A stretch of DNA of 64,000 nt from an uncultured Paracoccaceae bacterium (lineage in GTDB: Bacteria > Pseudomonadota > Alphaproteobacteria > Rhodobacterales > Rhodobacteraceae), in the NCBI GenBank assembly GCA_947503965.1, contig CANNFU010000001.1, positions 248,001 through 312,000 on the forward strand, in the 5' to 3' direction. Both the position numbers and the translations under genes were made by a program. Shown here piece after piece: positions 1 through 9,038 of the stretch (positions within the stretch are counted from its first letter, which is position 1; the number at the start of each line of letters is the position of its first letter). The notes under the pieces are model-generated. The model did no database searches. It was not told the origin of the DNA and was given only the letters and a program-made list of their open reading frames with translations.

Positions 1-723
1 AAGCGACACCGCTGCGGTGAAGTAATAGACCACCTGCGCCAGCACCCGGCCCCAGTTGATCGAATTGACGCCCGCCAGCCTGACCTCTTCGCGAAAGGCG
101 AAATCGTTGAACATATCCTTTACTGCCGCTTGGCAATCATCGAAGTCCCCGTCAACGGCGAGCGCGTGCACATTTTCTTCGACCGGGGTGGTCATCTGGC
201 GGCGCTGCACCTCGGACACGCGCCCATGCGGATAGAGGATAAAAACATCAACGGCTTTCAGTCCACGAAATGCCTCAATCGCGGCCGATCCCGTGTCGCC
301 GGACGTGGCCCCGACGATCGTCACACGGTCGCCCGACCGGCCAAGCGCGGCCTGGAACATTTGGCCGATCAACTGCATCGCAAAGTCTTTGAAGGCGAGC
401 GTGGGGCCGTGGAACAGTTCCAGCAGGAAATGATTACTGTCGAGTTGCACAAGTGGCGCGCGTGCTGCGTGCCCGAAGCCTGTATAAGCCTGATCAATCA
501 GGGCTTTGAATTCCGCGTCGGTGAAAGTGTTCCCGATGAATGGGCGCATCACGTCAAACGCCACATCCTCGTAGGACTTGCCTGCCATCGCCGCGATCTG
601 GGCGTGGGTCAGGGTCGGCACCTCTTCAGGGACATAAAGGCCGCCATCACGGGCCAACCCTGTCAGCATCGCCTCTTCAAAGGTCAGAACGGGCGCTGTG
701 CCGCGGGTCGAGATATAGCGCAT
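1..723 (-). CDS. thrC: Threonine synthase, N-terminal 241 residues (cut by window edge)
   Basis: PLP-dependent enzyme that turns O-phosphohomoserine into threonine, the last step of threonine synthesis in the cytosol. The minus strand opens at 723 with MRYISTRGTAPVLTFEEA, the usual start of the family, followed by FHGPTLAFKDFAMQ, which carries the PLP-binding lysine, and by the phosphate-binding stretch GATSGDTGSAAIE. Exactly 241 codons fit before the left edge, so the C-terminal part lies outside the window. It begins 4 nt after the stop of the surf1 gene and is probably read from the same transcript, an arrangement common in Rhodobacteraceae. Confidence 0.95.
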   Translation of the reverse strand, partial: MRYISTRGTAPVLTFEEAMLTGLARDGGLYVPEEVPTLTHAQIAAMAGKSYEDVAFDVMRPFIGNTFTDAEFKALIDQAYTGFGHAARAPLVQLDSNHFLLELFHGPTLAFKDFAMQLIGQMFQAALGRSGDRVTIVGATSGDTGSAAIEAFRGLKAVDVFILYPHGRVSEVQRRQMTTPVEENVHALAVDGDFDDCQAAVKDMFNDFAFREEVRLAGVNSINWGRVLAQVVYYFTAAVSL

Positions 724-727
724 TGGT

Positions 728-1405
728 TTATGCGTCCTTTGCCTTGGTGGTGCGACGTATCAAGAACAGGGTCATAATCGCCCAGACAAGGGCCAGCAAG
801 AACCATGTCACCGCGTATTCGAAATGATCGTTTTTGATATCGGCGGTATTGACCGGCAGCGGCGTGATGCGCGGATCGGCGGGATCTGTGACCGTTGCGA
901 CAACCATCACCGGTTGGGTCCGTAATGCAGCGGCCATTGTTGCAGTGTTGCGCGCAAACCAGATGTTTTCGGCCAGGTCCGGTTCGGGTGTGTTGCTGTT
1001 TTGATCATCCGGCCACAAAAGCGTGCCGGTGATCTGCATGGGTGTCACAAGGGGCCGCGCATCCTTGGCCTCTAGCGGTAGCAGGCCCTGATCGACCAGA
1101 ATCGCGCCCAGCCCGGTCTGCACTTTGGAAATCACGCGATATCCGGTCCCGGCGGCTGTCCCTGACACAAGAACATGCAGTTCGTCACCTGTCGGGATGC
1201 CGGTCAGTGTGACGCGGGTGTATTCGTCATCATCTTCGGTGACGTCCAGCGACAGCGGCACGGGATCAGCGGCAAGGCGAGCGTTGATGCTGGCAAGGAT
1301 GTCCTGTTTCCAGGCAAGCCGGTCAACCTGCCACAGACCAAGGCTGATCAGGATACCGCAGCCCGCGATACCAAGGATCAGGGGGAACAGGATTTTACGC
1401 AGCAT
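728..1405 (-). CDS. SURF1 family cytochrome oxidase assembly protein
   Basis: Inner-membrane factor that helps insert heme a into subunit I of aa3-type cytochrome c oxidase. The 225-residue product has the family topology: an N-terminal membrane helix (about residues 4-24) running into LGLWQVDRLAWK, a periplasmic domain, and a C-terminal helix (YAVTWFLLALVWAIMTLFLI). I chose the ATG at 1405 because it places the first helix at the N-terminus; an in-frame extension to 1555 crosses a hairpin and has no membrane-protein character. It lies downstream of ctaE, behind a terminator-like hairpin, and 4 nt before thrC. Confidence 0.93.
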   Translation of the reverse strand: MLRKILFPLILGIAGCGILISLGLWQVDRLAWKQDILASINARLAADPVPLSLDVTEDDDEYTRVTLTGIPTGDELHVLVSGTAAGTGYRVISKVQTGLGAILVDQGLLPLEAKDARPLVTPMQITGTLLWPDDQNSNTPEPDLAENIWFARNTATMAAALRTQPVMVVATVTDPADPRITPLPVNTADIKNDHFEYAVTWFLLALVWAIMTLFLIRRTTKAKDA

Positions 1406-1423
1406 ATCGCGTCCTTTGACGTG

Positions 1424-1451
1424 AAAAACGCGCGAGATGCCCCGCGCGTTT
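1424..1451 (-). terminator. Terminator-like hairpin between ctaE and surf1
   Basis: A perfect 9-bp inverted repeat, AAACGCGCG at 1426-1434 against CGCGCGTTT at 1443-1451, with an 8-nt loop. On the minus strand the stem runs into TTTTT (complement of 1424-1428), as in a Rho-independent terminator. It sits after ctaE and 18 nt before the surf1 start, so it may end or thin out transcription of the cta operon before surf1-thrC. Confidence 0.6.
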
Positions 1452-1499
1452 GTTATTCCAGTACGCTGGGTTGCAATCCACCCGATGCGACCTCCGCAG

Positions 1500-2303
1500 T
1501 TAAATGCCCCAGATATAGACGGCGAAGAACAGGAACAGCCAGACCACATCAACAAAGTGCCAGTACCACGCGGCGGCCTCGAACCCGACGTGCTTTTCGG
1601 GGGTAAAGTGCCCTGCCCGCGCCCGGAAATAGCACACCAGCAGGAAGATTGTCCCGATGATCACGTGGAACCCGTGGAACCCGGTGGCCATAAAGAAGTT
1701 CGAAAAGAACTTGTCGCCGCCAAAGGTCCAGTCCTGCTGCACCAGCAGATACCAATATTCATAGCCCTGCAGGAACGTGAACAACACACCCAGAACCACA
1801 GCCAGCAACAGACCATGTTCAAGGTCCTTGCGATTGTTTTCATGCACAAGCGCATGGTGCGCCCAGGTCACCGCCATGCCGGAGCACAGCAAAACCAACG
1901 TGTTGATCAGCGGCAGGTGGAACGCGTCAACCTGATAGAATTCCGCCGGGACATAGGTAGACCCGACATATTCGTTCATCGGATACATGGCGTGTTTGAA
2001 GAATGACCAGAACCAGGCGGCAAAGAACATCACCTCGGACATGATGAACATGATAAAGCCATAGCGCAGGCCGATCCGGACCACTGGTGTGTGATCACCC
2101 ACATTGCTTTCAGCGACCACTTCGGCCCACCACGCAAACATGACGTAAAGAACCGCAACAAAGCCGATCAGGAACATCCATGGCCCTGATCCGTGCATCC
2201 ACAGCGTCGCCCCAAACAGCATGAAAAAGGCACCCGCTCCGCCCAAGAGCGGCCAGATTGAAGGCGGTAGAATGTGATAATCGTGATTTTTTGCGTGCGC
2301 CAT
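1500..2303 (-). CDS. ctaE: Cytochrome c oxidase subunit III
   Basis: Subunit III of the aa3-type oxidase, an integral membrane subunit that stabilises the catalytic core. The 267-residue product starts [19 protein letters not shown] and has seven predicted helices with family segments such as FMFMSEVMFF-like [17 protein letters not shown] and the C-terminal [15 protein letters not shown]. The length is normal for the bacterial subunit. It is part of the minus-strand run ctaC-ctaB-small membrane gene-ctaG-ctaE. Subunit I (ctaD) is not in the window; in this family it is commonly elsewhere. Confidence 0.97.
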   Translation of the reverse strand: MAHAKNHDYHILPPSIWPLLGGAGAFFMLFGATLWMHGSGPWMFLIGFVAVLYVMFAWWAEVVAESNVGDHTPVVRIGLRYGFIMFIMSEVMFFAAWFWSFFKHAMYPMNEYVGSTYVPAEFYQVDAFHLPLINTLVLLCSGMAVTWAHHALVHENNRKDLEHGLLLAVVLGVLFTFLQGYEYWYLLVQQDWTFGGDKFFSNFFMATGFHGFHVIIGTIFLLVCYFRARAGHFTPEKHVGFEAAAWYWHFVDVVWLFLFFAVYIWGI

Positions 2304-2331
2304 GTGGTGCGTTCCCTATCGGCTGGTCGTC

Positions 2332-2946
2332 TTAGTAGGTTTGTATGGCGTTATCGGCCACCGGTGTCAAAGCTTCAGGCACCGCTGCTGCCTGCATTTC
2401 TTCCTCGGGCAAATCGATCTGATAGAACGTGTAGCTGAGTGTGATTGTGTGCACATATTTCCCCTCGCGGTCGTCAACAATCGCGGGGTCCACAAAGAAG
2501 CTGACGGGCATCATCACCGTTTCACCGGGCATCAGCACCTGTTCGACAAAGCAGAAACATTCGATCTTGTCGAAGAATGCACCGGCCTCGTAAGGGGTGA
2601 CGTTGTAAGCCGCCTGACCTGCGATTGGCACATCCAGCGGGTTGTGTGCTTCGTAGAAGGCAAGCCCGGTCTCGCCGATACGGATTTCCATTTCGCGGAC
2701 TTCGGGTTTGAACGTCCACGGCATGTCGCGTTCCAGCGACGCATCAAAGCGCACCTTGATCGTCTGATCAAGGATCACGTCACTGCCGGCATCGGCCACA
2801 TTCGTTGCACCACCAAAACCGGTGACACGGCAAAACCAGTCGTAAAACGGCACCGATGCCCAAGACAGGCCACCCATCAACAAAACAACACAAACGGCCT
2901 GCGCAGCCGTACGCTTGGGGCCTTGCAGTTTGGGAAAGAGTGTCAT
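2332..2946 (-). CDS. ctaG: Cytochrome c oxidase assembly protein CtaG/Cox11
   Basis: Membrane-anchored copper chaperone that delivers copper to the CuB site of subunit I. The 204-residue protein has one N-terminal helix (about residues 16-33, AVCVVLLMGGLSWASVPFY), then a periplasmic immunoglobulin-like domain with the copper-binding motif ECFCFVEQ near residue 129. Its ATG overlaps the stop of the small membrane gene upstream by 4 nt (ATGA), which points to translational coupling. Confidence 0.96.
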   Translation of the reverse strand: MTLFPKLQGPKRTAAQAVCVVLLMGGLSWASVPFYDWFCRVTGFGGATNVADAGSDVILDQTIKVRFDASLERDMPWTFKPEVREMEIRIGETGLAFYEAHNPLDVPIAGQAAYNVTPYEAGAFFDKIECFCFVEQVLMPGETVMMPVSFFVDPAIVDDREGKYVHTITLSYTFYQIDLPEEEMQAAAVPEALTPVADNAIQTY

Positions 2947-3146
2947 TCGGATGCTCCTTCTTCGGGGATGAGTTGTGGCCGGGCGACGTGATCAAATCGT
3001 TCGAATTCTCCTGCCTCGCCCAATTGCAGGATCTTGACCACGGTCAGGCCAAAGACAATCGCGATAAAGCCGATCAGCAAAAGGCCGACGCCGTAGTTGC
3101 GGCCCTTGCGCCGTTCATGCACCTCATGTTCGACACGGATCGCCAT
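2943..3146 (-). CDS. Small single-helix membrane protein in the cta operon (CoxF-like)
   Basis: A 67-residue product with a basic N-terminus (MAIRVEHEVHERRKGRNYG), one hydrophobic helix (about residues 20-40, VGLLLIGFIAIVFGLTVVKIL) and an acidic tail. Its place between ctaB (stop 1 nt upstream of its start) and ctaG (4-nt overlap) matches the small CoxF-like gene of other alphaproteobacterial oxidase operons. The ATG at 3146 is preferred over an in-frame extension to 3302, which would run into ctaB. No catalytic motif is visible; a role in oxidase assembly is inferred from position only. Confidence 0.8.
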   Translation of the reverse strand: MAIRVEHEVHERRKGRNYGVGLLLIGFIAIVFGLTVVKILQLGEAGEFERFDHVARPQLIPEEGASE

Positions 3147-3147
3147 A

Positions 3148-4080
3148 TTACCAGCCCCCCAGACCGTATTGACGCAGCGCGGCCTGTGCCAGAAGCGCGC
3201 CGAAATGGGCGAAAAGATAGTAAAGCGAGACTTTGAAAACCTTGATTTCGGTTCTGTGCTTGTCGGCCTCGCAAGCCGCATCGTCACGCCGCCAGATGTC
3301 ATAGGCCCCTTTCAGGAACCATGCATTCATGACCAGAGCCACCGCCAGGTAAAGCGGCCCCCCGATAGAGGTGAAACCAAGCCCAATCGCGACAGGAACG
3401 AGCAGAAGCGTGTAGATCAGGATGTGATTACGTGTTGCATCCCGCCCATGTGTTTCGGTCAGCATCGGCACGCCAGCATTGCCGTAATCTGATTTTACAA
3501 ACAGCGCCAAGGCCCAGAAATGTGGCGGCGTCCACATGAAGATCAGCGCGAACATCAGCACGCTTTCGATGCTGGCGCCACCTGTTGCGACGGCCCAGCC
3601 CACCATCGGAGGGAACGCGCCCGCCGCGCCGCCAATGACGATATTCTGCGGCGTCGCCCGCTTGAGCCACATCGAATAGATGACAGCGTAGAAGAAGATC
3701 GTGAAAGCAAGCAGGAAAGCCGCGAAGAAATTTGTGGCCAGCGCCAACAGCACCACTGAAAAGCCCGACAGCGCAAGACCGATTGCCAATGCCTCGCCCG
3801 GTTGGACGCGACCTGAGGGGATCGGGCGGCCAACTGTTCGTTTCATACGCGCATCAATATCCGCATCCCACCACATGTTCAGCGCGCCAGAGGCCCCTGC
3901 CCCGACAGCGATGCAAAGGATACCGACAAACCCGATGAACGGATGTACAGGCACCGGTGCCACCAGCAGGCCCACCAGCGCCGTGAACACCACAAGCGAC
4001 ATCACACGCGGTTTCATCAGGGCGAAATAATCGCCCATGCTGGCCTCGTGCGGGGTGTCGGTTGCGGTAAAGTCGCTCAT
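3148..4080 (-). CDS. ctaB: Protoheme IX farnesyltransferase (heme O synthase)
   Basis: UbiA-family prenyltransferase in the inner membrane that adds a farnesyl group to heme b to give heme o, the precursor of heme a for the aa3 oxidase. The 310-residue sequence has the Asp-rich substrate loop NMWWDADIDARMKRT with GRPIPSGR after it, and about nine membrane helices. The length is normal. It follows ctaC after an 85-bp gap and is almost fused to the next small gene. Confidence 0.96.
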   Translation of the reverse strand: MSDFTATDTPHEASMGDYFALMKPRVMSLVVFTALVGLLVAPVPVHPFIGFVGILCIAVGAGASGALNMWWDADIDARMKRTVGRPIPSGRVQPGEALAIGLALSGFSVVLLALATNFFAAFLLAFTIFFYAVIYSMWLKRATPQNIVIGGAAGAFPPMVGWAVATGGASIESVLMFALIFMWTPPHFWALALFVKSDYGNAGVPMLTETHGRDATRNHILIYTLLLVPVAIGLGFTSIGGPLYLAVALVMNAWFLKGAYDIWRRDDAACEADKHRTEIKVFKVSLYYLFAHFGALLAQAALRQYGLGGW

Positions 4081-4165
4081 GCGGAACCTTCATCGGGCGA
4101 TGGGACCAAACCCATCCTAGTGTCTGTGTTGCGTCACGTGAGGTGGGCCTTGACCCACCGTGCCG

Positions 4166-4990
4166 TTACGATGTGCCTTTTTCCCCGGCCAGCCATTGGT
4201 CATAAACTTCCTGGCTCACAACCTTGACGGTGATCGGCATATAGGCGTGATCTTTGCCGCAAAGCTCAGAGCATTGACCGAAATAAATACCCTCACGCTC
4301 TGCCGCAAACCACAGCTGCGCAAGGCGTCCGGGCACCGCATCCTGCTTTACACCAAAGGCGGGGATAGTCCACGAATGGATCACGTCCGCTGCTGTTACC
4401 TGCATCACCACGGTTGCACCGATTGGCACGATAACGGCAGTGTCGGTCGCCAGCAGATACTCTTCCTGGCTGTAGCCGTAATCTTCCAGTTCTTCGCGGG
4501 CCAGCATGTAGCTTTCGAATTGCACGCCTTCGTCCACATATTCGTAGCCCCAGTACCACTGGTATCCGGTGACTTTGATATTGATGTCGGCCTCGGGGAT
4601 TTCCTGCTGCTTGAACAGCACAGGCAATGAAAACGCCCCGATAAACACCAGAATGACGATCGGCACGACCGTCCACGCCACTTCCAACGGCGAATTATGC
4701 GTAAACGTGGCGGGTGTCGGGTTTTTCTTTTCGTTGTAGCGGATAGTCACCCACGCCAGCAGACCCGTGACAAACAGCGTGATGATCGTGATGATCACCA
4801 GCAGCATATTGTCCAACCAGACCACATCACGTGCCAGTTCTGTCGCGGATGGCTGGAAACCGGTCCCCCCATCGACAGGGCGCCCAACGATTTCAAGGTT
4901 CTGCACGACCTGCTGCGCGCTGGCGCCCGATCCGGCAAGAATCAGACCTGCGGTCACCCAAAGCGAGGTCCCAATGCTTTTCAGTCCCAT
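4166..4990 (-). CDS. ctaC: Cytochrome c oxidase subunit II
   Basis: Carries the CuA centre that takes electrons from cytochrome c. From the ATG at 4990, which has an AGGGA ribosome site just upstream, the product is 274 residues with a signal peptide ([12 protein letters not shown]), two membrane helices (about residues 60-82 and 100-125) and a periplasmic cupredoxin domain. The CuA ligands are in [15 protein letters not shown] near the C-terminus, together with the upstream HSW. It is the first gene of the cta run and is divergent from tldD across 182 bp (4991-5172) that must hold both promoters. Confidence 0.97.
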   Translation of the reverse strand: MGLKSIGTSLWVTAGLILAGSGASAQQVVQNLEIVGRPVDGGTGFQPSATELARDVVWLDNMLLVIITIITLFVTGLLAWVTIRYNEKKNPTPATFTHNSPLEVAWTVVPIVILVFIGAFSLPVLFKQQEIPEADINIKVTGYQWYWGYEYVDEGVQFESYMLAREELEDYGYSQEEYLLATDTAVIVPIGATVVMQVTAADVIHSWTIPAFGVKQDAVPGRLAQLWFAAEREGIYFGQCSELCGKDHAYMPITVKVVSQEVYDQWLAGEKGTS

Positions 4991-5172
4991 AATAATCCCT
5001 AACTTCGTTGCGCCTATCGGGCGCTGCTCCCTGGTCATCACGCCCGGGCTGCGGACGGAATCCCGTTGTATTCGGAGGACCGTGTCCCATATCCTGCCTA
5101 ACAACTCAAGAACCGCTGTTGCGTCAAACAGACGCTTTCGCCACGAAATTTCGCCCCTTGAAGGAAAATCGC

Positions 5173-6590
<1,418 letters not shown>

Positions 6591-6594
<4 letters not shown>

Positions 6595-7046
6595 TTATTC
6601 GTCCCGCAACACCCGACGACGTCGATGGCATGGTCGCCGTTTTGCAGGCCCTGACAACTGCCGGTTTGCGCACACGCCCGGATGACCCGGAGTTTACGCT
6701 GAATAACTACGTCCAGCCGCCCAACGGCATCTTATGTTCTGTGGCAGTGGATAATCACGGCGTGCGCGGGTTGCAGGCGCTGACGCGGGCGTTGGAGAAC
6801 AACCAATGGGGTGTGACCCCCGGCTGGGGCATAATCGGCACCCATATCAGCCCTGATGCGGCCCGGCAGGGGATCGGCAAAGCGCTATTTGCCGCGACGA
6901 TAAAGGCCGCGCGTGATGCTGGGCTTGCTCATATCGACGCGACAATTGCATCCACGAATGCAGGCGGTTTGGCTTATTACGAGGCGATGGGGTTTCGGAC
7001 CTATCGCGAGATGAATGGCGCGATCTGCAAGAAGTTCGATGTTTAG
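6591..7046 (+). CDS. GNAT family N-acetyltransferase
   Basis: A 151-residue acetyltransferase starting MIIRPATPDDVDGMVAVLQ, typical of the GNAT fold. The acetyl-CoA-binding motif is ISPDAARQGIGKALF (about residues 85-99), and the C-terminal SGFxxx-like strand is YYEAMGFRTYREM. The ATG overlaps the tldD stop by 4 nt, so the two are probably cotranslated. The substrate cannot be told from sequence. Confidence 0.88.
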
Positions 7047-7070
7047 ACCGCTTCTTTCTTTACCAACGGT

Positions 7071-7550
7071 ATGAAAGACACACCCCGCCCCATCGCCACG
7101 TCCGAATATATGCTTGTTGCGAAGCTTTGGTATGATGCATGGCATGAAACGCAAGCGCCTTACGTACCAGACGCGTTGATCGCGCTGCGCACAAAGCCCG
7201 ATTTCCTGCGGCGCTTGCAGGATATGGGCGACCGGGCATGCACGATCGGACCCACCAACGCGCCTTTCGGGTTTTGTGCTATCAAGGATGACGCGCTTGA
7301 TCAGCTTTTCCTGCACCCACGCGCACGGGGCACAGGCGCAGCAACGGCACTGATCACGGACGCCGAGATGCGTTTGCGCAACGCAGGGGTCACCAAGGCA
7401 TCCCTTGACTGTCTGAAAGAGAATACACCCGCCCTGCGCTTCTACAGCAAAATGGGCTGGACATCCGAAGGCGTGCAGTCAGTTGTGCTTGATACCAGTG
7501 CCGGGCCATTTGATCTGGACTGTGTGGTGATGACCAAAAAGCTGCTTTGA
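7071..7550 (+). CDS. GNAT family N-acetyltransferase
   Basis: A 159-residue product with the GNAT motif LFLHPRARGTGAATALITDAE (about residues 80-100) and the late motif ALRFYSKMGW. It begins 24 nt after the preceding acetyltransferase and is likely in the same unit, but the two share little sequence, so this is not a recent duplication. The substrate is unknown. The next 250 bp (7551-7800) hold no gene or clear signal that I can see. Confidence 0.87.
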   Translation: MKDTPRPIATSEYMLVAKLWYDAWHETQAPYVPDALIALRTKPDFLRRLQDMGDRACTIGPTNAPFGFCAIKDDALDQLFLHPRARGTGAATALITDAEMRLRNAGVTKASLDCLKENTPALRFYSKMGWTSEGVQSVVLDTSAGPFDLDCVVMTKKLL

Positions 7551-7800
7551 TGTGTGAATCGCGAGTCGCAGCGAAACAGGGCCTCTTCATGGTTCCGGCA
7601 TCCCACTATTTATGGGGAGGATCATCAGAATGCGTCAGAGGTGACCACCGGATGATCAAATGAATTGATGCGGCAAATAAGGATGAAAATCAAAGCGTTA
7701 CGCAAGTGACATATACTTTCGATAAGTCTGCTCGATTTCATTCACACCTCATTAACCCGCACGGCCTACCCCTATTGAGGCAATATGGCGGAGCAACGGG

Positions 7801-8934
7801 ATGACCGGGACACACACTTCTTCCACTCACCCCCCACTCCACCCCACCACGGAAGACGACACGGTCAACCGGCTCCGCCTATTGCGCTCTCGCCGGGTTG
7901 GAATTGTCACCTATCGACGGCTGCTGGCCGAGCATGGCAGTGCCGCCAAGGCATTGGAAATCCTGCCGGACGTCGCGCGCGATGCGGGTGTTGCGGGTTA
8001 CGAGATTTGCCCGCGTGGCGTTGTAGAGGCCGAACTGAAAGCCGCAAAAGCCGCAGGTGCGCAACTTTTGATCGGCGGGTTGCCAGGGTATCCTGCACCG
8101 TTGCAGGAGATCGAGGATGCGCCACCACTGCTTTGGGCGCTGGGTGATGTTTCACTGCTCAGCAAACCGATGATTGCGATGGTTGGTGCGCGCAATGCGT
8201 CGTCTTTGGGCACGCGGATGGCGAAACGACTGGCGCAGGATTTGACGGCGCATGGTTTTGTTGTCGTGTCCGGTCTGGCGCGCGGTATCGATACAGCCGC
8301 CCATCACGGCGCATTGGCAGGCGGCACGATCGCTGTGCAGGCGGGCGGGGTTGATGTGATCTACCCGGCCGAGAATGCAGCGCTAGCGCAGGAGATCGCA
8401 CAAAAAGGGTTGCGCCTGTCCGAGGCACCGATGGGTCTGCAACCACAGGCCCGCCATTTCCCGGCCCGCAACAGGATCATCTCGGGGCTGGCGCAAGCTG
8501 TGATTGTCGTGGAAGCCGCCGCGAAATCGGGCAGCCTGATTACGGCCCGCAACGCGTTGGATCAGGCCCGCGACGTGCTGGCCGTTCCCGGACACCCATT
8601 TGATGCCCGCGCTGCAGGATGCAACATGCTGTTACGCGATGGTGCAACACTGATCCGGAATGCCGATGATGTGGTTGAGGCCTTGGCCGCCATCAGCCCT
8701 GCCGCCCCCGAATTGCCCTTACCGGACGTCCAGAAACCAAATGCTGCCCTGCGCAACACGGCGGCGTTGCACAATATGATCCTGTCGCGGCTCGGCCCCG
8801 CCCCGATTGCCGAGGACCAGCTTTTGCGCGACATCGCCGCACCCGCGACCAGCGTCGCGCCCGTGCTTGTCGATCTTGAGCTTGATGGTAAAATCACACG
8901 GCAAGCGGGGGGCCTGTTGGCGCGCGTGGTCTGA
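7801..8934 (+). CDS. dprA: DNA-processing protein DprA
   Basis: Protects incoming single-stranded DNA during transformation and loads RecA. The 377-residue protein has an N-terminal helix-hairpin-helix/SAM-like region (about residues 20-85), then the Rossmann core with MVGARNASSLGTRMAKRL, SGLARGIDTAAHHGAL and ARNRIISGL, and a C-terminal winged-helix domain (about residues 310-377). The ATG at 7801 is preceded by GGAG with a 6-nt gap. dprA and topA are neighbours in many alphaproteobacteria. Confidence 0.95.
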   Translation: MTGTHTSSTHPPLHPTTEDDTVNRLRLLRSRRVGIVTYRRLLAEHGSAAKALEILPDVARDAGVAGYEICPRGVVEAELKAAKAAGAQLLIGGLPGYPAPLQEIEDAPPLLWALGDVSLLSKPMIAMVGARNASSLGTRMAKRLAQDLTAHGFVVVSGLARGIDTAAHHGALAGGTIAVQAGGVDVIYPAENAALAQEIAQKGLRLSEAPMGLQPQARHFPARNRIISGLAQAVIVVEAAAKSGSLITARNALDQARDVLAVPGHPFDARAAGCNMLLRDGATLIRNADDVVEALAAISPAAPELPLPDVQKPNAALRNTAALHNMILSRLGPAPIAEDQLLRDIAAPATSVAPVLVDLELDGKITRQAGGLLARVV

Positions 8935-9038
8935 AATCGCCCATTTCGCAGGGTCAGAAATTCGCTCCATTGACATTCCGACAGCAGACGCCACATCTTG
9001 CCCGACTTAAGTGATTACCGCGTCTTAAAAGGATTCTC

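Noticed and set aside
4110-4170. Short hairpin GGTGGG/CCCACC between ctaC and ctaB as terminator
   Set aside because: Only 6 bp and no T run on the minus strand.
7785-8147. Alternative frame overlapping the start of dprA
   Set aside because: Runs Arg/Cys/Trp-rich and overlaps the recognised DprA N-terminus.
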